A stretch of 64,000 bases of DNA from Nocardioides sediminis (GTDB lineage Bacteria > Actinomycetota > Actinomycetes > Propionibacteriales > Nocardioidaceae), in the NCBI RefSeq assembly GCF_003047295.1, contig NZ_PZYZ01000011.1, positions 1-64,000 on the forward strand, written 5' to 3'. The notes under the pieces were generated by a model, which did not search any database, had not been told where the DNA came from, and was given only the letters and a program-made list of their open reading frames with translations. The position numbers and the translations under genes are program-made. Of the stretch, positions 59,095 through 64,000 are shown piece by piece. Position 1 is the first letter of the stretch. Each line of letters begins with the position of its first letter.

Positions 59095-59973
59095 TCAGGA
59101 CGAGCCGCCGCCACCCACCTTGATCGTGCGGATCATCCCCATGAAGGCGTGCGGCATGCCACCCATGGACGCGTCGGGCCAGAAGCAGAGGACGCCGTAG
59201 GTGCCCTTGGGCAGCGAGTAGTCGAAGGCCATGGTGAGGCCGGGGCCGAGGACCGCGGAGTCCAGGCTGTTGCGGAAGTTCATCGGCGGCGGACCCTCCT
59301 CACCCTGCATCGCGGCCCGGACCCAGGCGCGGAGGTCCTTGATGGTCTTGCCCTTCTTCATCTGGGCCATCACGATGAAGTGGTTGGAGTCGGAGAAGTT
59401 CTTGAACGTCAGCAGCCCCTTCTTCGGGATCGAGGCCGGCTTCCCCGCCCACTTGGTGCTCTGGACGGCCTTGAGCTTCGGGCCCGTGGGCATCGAGGCT
59501 CCCGTGTCCGCACCGGCGACCGTGAAGGGCACGAAGGCACTGGCGTCCTCGTTGCGCACGTCGAGTGCCCAGTACGTGCCGACCGCCAGGTCGACCCACA
59601 GCGTCCCCGGGCTCCCGGGCTTCGCGGTGGCGCCGCCGAGGAGGGTGACGTTGCGCTCGAACCTCTTGAGGGCCTTGATCTTGCCCTTGTTGAGTCCGTT
59701 CTTGACGTCGGCAGCCGCCTGCTCGGGCGTGTAGCCCTCGGCTGGCTGGACGACCTGGAAGGACGAGTTCTTGGCACTGGTGACCTCGAACTCGTTGACG
59801 CCCGGCTGGACGGTGGCCGGCATGGTGACCATCCGCGAGCTGTCGATGGTGACCGCGACGGGTGCAGCCTGGCTGCGAGAGGTGTCGGTGGACGCCCCCG
59901 CGGCTCCCACCAGTCCCCCTCCCACGACCAGCGTCAGGCTCGCGGCCAGGGCCCCGAGTGTGCGTGCAGACAT
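59095..59973 (-). CDS. Secreted cupredoxin-like protein
   Basis: 292 residues with a signal peptide (RTLGALAASLTLVVGGGLVG, cleavage after GAAGA, about residue 26). Two possible copper-site regions are visible in the C-terminal half: a His in NFSDSNHFIVMAQM (about 198) and GTYGVLCFWPD with Cys 263, then MPHAFMGMIRTIKV with His 275 and Met 280. That H...C...HxxxxM order and the closing strand match the type-1 copper site of plastocyanin/azurin relatives, though the Cys-His spacing is longer. Extracellular. Redox or copper-binding role is inference. Confidence 0.7.
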   Translation of the reverse strand: MSARTLGALAASLTLVVGGGLVGAAGASTDTSRSQAAPVAVTIDSSRMVTMPATVQPGVNEFEVTSAKNSSFQVVQPAEGYTPEQAAADVKNGLNKGKIKALKRFERNVTLLGGATAKPGSPGTLWVDLAVGTYWALDVRNEDASAFVPFTVAGADTGASMPTGPKLKAVQSTKWAGKPASIPKKGLLTFKNFSDSNHFIVMAQMKKGKTIKDLRAWVRAAMQGEEGPPPMNFRNSLDSAVLGPGLTMAFDYSLPKGTYGVLCFWPDASMGGMPHAFMGMIRTIKVGGGGSS

Positions 59974-60080
59974 GTGTCTCTCCCCTCAGAGGTGACGGCG
60001 GGCGACAGCACCGCCGCGCCCCACCTTGCTCCGGTCGCCGTCCGGGGTCCACCGATTTGGTGCTGTCCCCCTGCGCCTGA

Positions 60081-60755
60081 CTAGACCGGGTCGGCCGACG
60101 CGGGCGGCTGCAGGAGGTCCGCCCCGATCCGACGCGTGGCCGACGCGAAGCCCAGCCAGGTGTGCCGGTTTCGCCACCAGCACCACCCCACCTTGGGCGC
60201 GCCCCGGCGCTCCTTCCCGTCGCGTCCGGTGCCCCCGCTGATCCACAGCGCGGGCGTGCGGGCGTCGAACCCTCCCGCCGTCCTGGGGCGCCGCGAGGCG
60301 ATGGTCATGAAGCACGCGCCGGGGTCGAGCCGGTCGGGCTCCTGGAGGATCCAGCTGATCCCCTCGTGGATCGTCAGCGGGAGGCGCCCGCTCCGGTCGA
60401 GGGAGGCCTGGGCCTCCTCGGGGCTCCAGTTGAGCATCTCGTCGCCGCGGTGCACGCCCTCGACGAGGTAGAGCGGCGACTCCGGGAGCACGACCTGCGG
60501 CACGAACTCGTGCAGGTCGGTCATGTCCTCCACCACGAACCCGGGCCGGCCACCGCGGACCAGGCAGGTCGCCAGGACCGCGGCGGGCACGACGTCGTGG
60601 TGCAGGGCGAGCACCGTGCCGGGCACGTCGGGCAGGGCGGCCGCCCACTCCTCGACCCGGGCGGGCGTCACCCCGGCCGCGGCGGCCACCCCGGCCGCCA
60701 CCAGGCGGCGTACCTGCTCGTGACGCTTGCTCGAGAGATCCGTCAGGTCCGTCAT
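60081..60755 (-). CDS. DUF5701 family protein
   Basis: 224 residues, no membrane segment. It has WAAALPDVPGTVLALHHDVV, VEGVHRGDEMLNWSPEEAQA, LPLTIHEGISWILQEPDRL and a basic, Trp-rich C-terminus (KVGWCWWRNRHTWLGFASAT). This is the DUF5701 pattern, actinobacterial, function unknown. It lies between truB and the secreted protein on the same strand. Confidence 0.82.
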   Translation of the reverse strand: MTDLTDLSSKRHEQVRRLVAAGVAAAAGVTPARVEEWAAALPDVPGTVLALHHDVVPAAVLATCLVRGGRPGFVVEDMTDLHEFVPQVVLPESPLYLVEGVHRGDEMLNWSPEEAQASLDRSGRLPLTIHEGISWILQEPDRLDPGACFMTIASRRPRTAGGFDARTPALWISGGTGRDGKERRGAPKVGWCWWRNRHTWLGFASATRRIGADLLQPPASADPV

Positions 60756-60813
60756 CGTCCTCCTCGGTCGTTCGGCAGGAGGTCAACGCACGGGTGCGGC
60801 GCGGAGTTCCGCG

Positions 60814-61683
60814 TCAGCCGACGAAGACGGCGACCGGACGGGCGCCGGTCCCGGACTGCTCGTAGAGCGCCAGGAAGGTGCCGTCCGGGGCGAAGAGGGC
60901 GTGCTCGCCCGGGCCCGGGAGGACCAGGTCGACGGCGCGGCCGACGCGCACGTGGGCTGCGGCATCGTCGTCGAGGTCCACCGCGGGGAAGGTCGCCCGC
61001 GCCGCGTCCGCGATGGGCAGCACCGAGGGGTGCTCGGCCAGGTCCTCCAGCGTGCGTGCCACCGACAGGTCGAACGGGCCGACCGCCGTACGCCGCAGCG
61101 CGACGAGGTGCCCGCCCACCCCGAGGGCGGCGCCCACGTCACGGGCGATGGCGCGGACGTAGGTCCCGCTCGAGCAGCGCACCGAGACGTCGACGTCGCT
61201 CCCCCGCACCTCGAGGACCTCGAGGTCGTGGATCGTCACGCGCCGGGCCGGGAGGTCGACGTCCTCGCCCTCCCGGACGCGCTGGTAGGCACGCTTGCCG
61301 TCGACCTTGATGGCCGAGACGGCCGTCGGCTTCTGGTCGATGTCTCCGACGAAGGCGGCGAGGGCCTCGCGGACCTGCTGGTCGGTCAGGTGGTCGGTGG
61401 CGGCGGTCGCCACCACCTCGCCCTCGGCGTCGTCGGTCGTCGTGGAGGCACCGAGCCGGATCGTGGCGTCGTACCCCTTCTCGGTCAGCATCAGGTGCCC
61501 GAGCAGCCGGGTGGCGCGGTTGACGCCGAGCACCAGCACCCCGGTCGCCATCGGGTCCAGGGTGCCGGCGTGGCCGACCTTGCGGGTGCCGAGCGCGCGA
61601 CGCACCCGGGCCACGACGTCGTGCGAGGTCATGCCGCCGGGCTTGTCGATGACGACCAGCCCGTCGGCGACGGGGGACGTCAC
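60814..61683 (-). CDS. truB: tRNA pseudouridine(55) synthase TruB
   Basis: 289 residues. Makes pseudouridine 55 in the tRNA T-loop. The catalytic aspartate is residue 43 in KVGHAGTLDPMATGVLV. GLVVIDKPGGMTSHDVVARV and SGTYVRAIARDVGAALGVGG are family motifs. ATG overlaps the rbfA stop by four bases, the conserved rbfA-truB coupling. Confidence 0.96.
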   Translation of the reverse strand: MTSPVADGLVVIDKPGGMTSHDVVARVRRALGTRKVGHAGTLDPMATGVLVLGVNRATRLLGHLMLTEKGYDATIRLGASTTTDDAEGEVVATAATDHLTDQQVREALAAFVGDIDQKPTAVSAIKVDGKRAYQRVREGEDVDLPARRVTIHDLEVLEVRGSDVDVSVRCSSGTYVRAIARDVGAALGVGGHLVALRRTAVGPFDLSVARTLEDLAEHPSVLPIADAARATFPAVDLDDDAAAHVRVGRAVDLVLPGPGEHALFAPDGTFLALYEQSGTGARPVAVFVG

Positions 61684-62138
61684 CCGTCCTCGGGCTCGTC
61701 CTCGTCGAGGGCGTCCTCGTCGTCCTCGCGCGGCTTCCTGTAGGGGTCCTCGTCGCCGGCGTACGCCGTCCCGCGGCGCGCGGCGACCTCCTCGTCGAGG
61801 GCGCGGGCGCGGGCCAGCACCTCGTCGAGGGCGCGTGCGCTCTCGGGGAGCGCGTCGGGGATGAAGGTCAGGGTCGGCACGATGCGCATGCCGAGCTGCT
61901 TGGCGACCTCGGACCGGATCAGGCCCTTGGCCGACTCCAGCGCCGCGGCCGTGCTCTCCCGGTCCTCGTCCTCACCGAGCACGGTGTAGAAGATCGACGC
62001 CTGCTGGGAGTCACCGGTGACGCGGACGTCGGTGACGGTCACGAAGCCGAGGCGCGGGTCCTTGATCCGACGCTCGAGCATCTCGGCGACGACGACCTGG
62101 ATGCGGTCGGCGATCTTGCGGACGCGGGGGTTGCTCAT
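61680..62138 (-). CDS. rbfA: Ribosome-binding factor A
   Basis: 152 residues with the single KH-like RbfA domain: RVRKIADRIQVVVAEMLERR, DPRLGFVTVTDVRVTGDSQQ, LGMRIVPTLTFIPDALPES. It assists 16S rRNA 5'-end maturation in the cold. An acidic tail of about 40 residues (EDDEDALDEDEPEDG) extends past the domain. Between infB and truB. Confidence 0.95.
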   Translation of the reverse strand: MSNPRVRKIADRIQVVVAEMLERRIKDPRLGFVTVTDVRVTGDSQQASIFYTVLGEDEDRESTAAALESAKGLIRSEVAKQLGMRIVPTLTFIPDALPESARALDEVLARARALDEEVAARRGTAYAGDEDPYRKPREDDEDALDEDEPEDG

Positions 62139-62163
62139 GGTTCCACTCTCTCAAACGCCGAGC

Positions 62164-62263
62164 GGGCACTTCCGGTCCGCTCGTCACGGCCGACCGGGCA
62201 CCTCCTGCCTCGTAGGAGGCAGGAGGTGCCCGGTCACCGCTCTGCAGCGCACCGGAAGTGCCC
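62164..62263. repeat. Nested inverted-repeat element between infB and rbfA
   Basis: Outer 13-bp perfect arms (62164-62176 and 62251-62263) enclose an 18-bp perfect stem (62193-62210 with 62217-62234, loop CGTAGG). All arms share a GGGCAC/GTGCCC core, and GGA(A/G)GTGCCCGGTCA is directly repeated. May act as terminator or attenuator in the core operon; resembles the element at 50907-51043. Confidence 0.7.
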
Positions 62264-62277
62264 GGTCAGCTCGTTGG

Positions 62278-64000
62278 TCAGCTGCGCGGGATCTCGCGCA
62301 TCTCGAAGGACTCGATGATGTCGCCGATCTTGATGTCCTGGAAGTTGCGGAGCACCAGACCGCACTCGAAGCCCTCGCGGACCTCGGACGCGTCGTCCTT
62401 CTCCCGGCGCAGCGACGCCAGGTCGAGGTTGTCGGCCACCACGGCGCTGTCGCGCAGGACGCGCACCTTGGCGTTGCGACGGATCGTGCCCGAGGTGACC
62501 ATGCAGCCCGCGATGTTGCCGGCCTTGGACGACCGGAAGATCTCGCGGATCTCCGCCTGGCCCAGGGTCGACTCCTCGAACTCGGGCTTGAGCATGCCCT
62601 TGAGCGCCGCCTCGATCTCCTCGATGGCCTGGTAGATCACCGAGTAGTAGCGGATCTCGACGCCCTCGCGGTCGGCCATCTCGGTCGCCTTGCCCTGCGG
62701 GCGGACGTTGAAGCCGATGATGATCGCGTCGGAGGCGGCGGCCAGGTCGACGTTGGTCTCGGTGATCGCACCGACACCGCGGTCGATGACCCGGATGCCG
62801 ACCTCGTCGCCGACGTCGATCTTGGCCAGCGCGTCCTCGAGCGCCTCGACCGAGCCCGACACGTCGCCCTTGAGGATGAGGTTGAGCTCCTGGCTCTCGC
62901 CCTTCTCCATGGAGGCCATGAAGTCCTCGAGGCTGCGGCGCACGCGACGCTTGGCCTGCATGGCCGCGCGCTCCCGTGCCTCGCGCTTCTCGGCGATCTG
63001 GCGAGCCATGCGGTCGTCCTCGACCACGATGAAGTTCTGGCCCGCACCCGGGACCGCGCTGAGGCCGAGCACCATCGCGGGACGCGACGGGTCTGCCTCG
63101 ACGATCTCCTTGCCGTACTCGTCGAGCATGGCCCGCACACGACCGTGCGCCGGACCGGCCACGATCGAGTCGCCCACGCGCAGCGTGCCGCGCTGGACCA
63201 GCACCGTGGCCACCGGGCCGCGGCCGCGGTCCAGGTGCGCCTCGACCACGAGGCCCTGGGCGTCCTGGTCCGGGTTGGCCCGGAGGTCCAGCGACGCGTC
63301 GGCGGTGAGCACGACGGCCTCGAGCAGCTTGTCCAGGTTGAGGCCGGCCTTCGCCGAGACGTCGACGAACATCGCGTCGCCGCCGTACTCCTCGGGGATC
63401 AGGCCGTACTCGGTGAGCTGGCCACGGACCTTGGTCGAGTCGGCCTCGGGCTTGTCGATCTTGTTGACCGCCACCACGATCGGCACCTCGGCCGCCTTGG
63501 CGTGGTTGAGCGCCTCGATCGTCTGCGGCATCACGCCGTCGTCCGCCGCCACCACGAGGATCGCGATGTCGGTGGCCTGCGCACCACGGGCACGCATGGC
63601 GGTGAACGCCTCGTGACCCGGGGTGTCGATGAAGGTGATGCGGCGGTCCTCGCCGTCGACCTCGGTGTGGACCTGGTAGGCACCGATGTGCTGGGTGATG
63701 CCACCGGCCTCCTTGTCGACCACGTTGGCGTCACGCAGCGCGTCGAGGAGCTTGGTCTTTCCGTGGTCGACGTGACCCATGACGGTGACGACGGGCGGAC
63801 GGACGGCCAGGTCGGCCTCGTCGCCCTCGTCGGCGCCGAACTCGAGGTCGAACGTCTCGAGCAGCTCGCGGTCCTCGTCCTCGGGCGAGACGATCTGCAC
63901 GACGTAGTTGAGCTCGTCACCGAGCAGCTCGAACGTCTCGTCACCCACGGACTGGGTCGCCGTCACCATCTCGCCGAGGGAGAACAGCATCTGCACGAGC
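62278..64000 (-). CDS. infB: Translation initiation factor IF-2, partial (5' end beyond window)
   Basis: The last about 573 residues of IF-2. G-domain motifs: VVTVMGHVDHGKTKLLDAL (P-loop), FIDTPGHEAFTAMRARGAQ and VVAVNKIDKPEA. Then the beta-barrel domain II, the ISSKAGLNL-equivalent VSAKAGLNLDKLLEAV, and the C-terminal domains that bind initiator tRNA, ending IGDIIESFEMREIPRS. The long Pro/Gly/Arg-rich N-terminal region typical of actinobacteria lies to the right of the window. Confidence 0.98.
   Translation of the reverse strand, partial: LVQMLFSLGEMVTATQSVGDETFELLGDELNYVVQIVSPEDEDRELLETFDLEFGADEGDEADLAVRPPVVTVMGHVDHGKTKLLDALRDANVVDKEAGGITQHIGAYQVHTEVDGEDRRITFIDTPGHEAFTAMRARGAQATDIAILVVAADDGVMPQTIEALNHAKAAEVPIVVAVNKIDKPEADSTKVRGQLTEYGLIPEEYGGDAMFVDVSAKAGLNLDKLLEAVVLTADASLDLRANPDQDAQGLVVEAHLDRGRGPVATVLVQRGTLRVGDSIVAGPAHGRVRAMLDEYGKEIVEADPSRPAMVLGLSAVPGAGQNFIVVEDDRMARQIAEKREARERAAMQAKRRVRRSLEDFMASMEKGESQELNLILKGDVSGSVEALEDALAKIDVGDEVGIRVIDRGVGAITETNVDLAAASDAIIIGFNVRPQGKATEMADREGVEIRYYSVIYQAIEEIEAALKGMLKPEFEESTLGQAEIREIFRSSKAGNIAGCMVTSGTIRRNAKVRVLRDSAVVADNLDLASLRREKDDASEVREGFECGLVLRNFQDIKIGDIIESFEMREIPRS

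Noticed and set aside
1..64000. CRISPR arrays, prophage genes, transposases, rRNA and tRNA genes
   Set aside because: No regularly spaced repeats, integrase, capsid, transposase or cloverleaf/T-loop sequence was seen in reading; a covariance-model scan could still find a tRNA I missed.

Overview
The window is GC-rich, gene-dense actinobacterial chromosome, most likely from the Nocardioides/Nocardioidaceae neighbourhood. Supporting this are a DUF3043 protein, a DUF5701 protein, a DUF6458-like protein, a PspA/PspAA/HtpX/PspAB envelope-stress operon, a DUF222 (13E12-type) HNH protein, frequent GTG/TTG starts and ATGA/GTGA start-stop overlaps, and the conserved infB-rbfA-truB-ribF and rpsO-pnp-M16 peptidase-dapB blocks. 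The genus is inference. I found no rRNA, tRNA, CRISPR array, insertion sequence or phage gene. No gap between genes exceeds about 300 bases.

Region by region. 1-5 kb looks like accessory DNA: an SRPBCC protein, an ECF sigma factor (apparently frameshifted) with an overlapping membrane-anchored partner, an AadA-like aminoglycoside nucleotidyltransferase, a P-loop kinase-like protein and small hypotheticals. 5-7.8 kb holds a DUF222/HNH protein and a serine hydrolase. 7.8-12.8 kb is a PucR-type regulator divergent from a three-gene operon matching the oxamate carbamoyltransferase subunits AllH (DUF2877), AllF (FdrA) and AllG (DUF1116). 12.8-16.7 kb has an AHSA1-type protein, a GNAT protein, a GlgC-like nucleotidyltransferase and NadA. 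16.7-19.5 kb is the psp operon, ending in a 75-residue stand-alone histidine-kinase phosphoacceptor domain. 19.6-25.3 kb has DUF3043, a hydrolase, paaABCDE (phenylacetyl-CoA epoxidase) and a GNAT protein. 25.4-26.6 kb has a small membrane protein and azlCD.

26.6-36.1 kb is a complete glycolate/glyoxylate module: an IclR regulator divergent from glcB-glcG-glcD-glcE-glcF-permease. Glycolate is imported, oxidised to glyoxylate by GlcDEF and condensed with acetyl-CoA by malate synthase G. 36.2-41.7 kb carries dapB, a methyltransferase, an M16 peptidase, pnp and rpsO. 41.9-58.1 kb separates rpsO from ribF, which are neighbours in many actinobacteria. This block holds a DUF6458-like protein, a PadR/HAAS pair, a molybdopterin oxidoreductase, a LuxR regulator, a mannitol-type PTS permease with a zinc dehydrogenase, and a complete fructose PTS (ptsI divergent from fruR-fruK-fruA-ptsH). 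PtsI and HPr from the fructose locus could also energise the mannitol-type permease. 58.1-64 kb returns to the core block: ribF, a secreted cupredoxin-like protein, DUF5701, truB, rbfA and infB, which runs off the right edge.

The observations most worth checking are the orphan phosphoacceptor domain in the psp operon, the reordered allHFG operon with its PucR regulator, the sugar-PTS block inside the ribF-rpsO synteny, two large nested-hairpin intergenic elements, several clean operator-like palindromes, and the one-base frameshift in the sigma factor gene.
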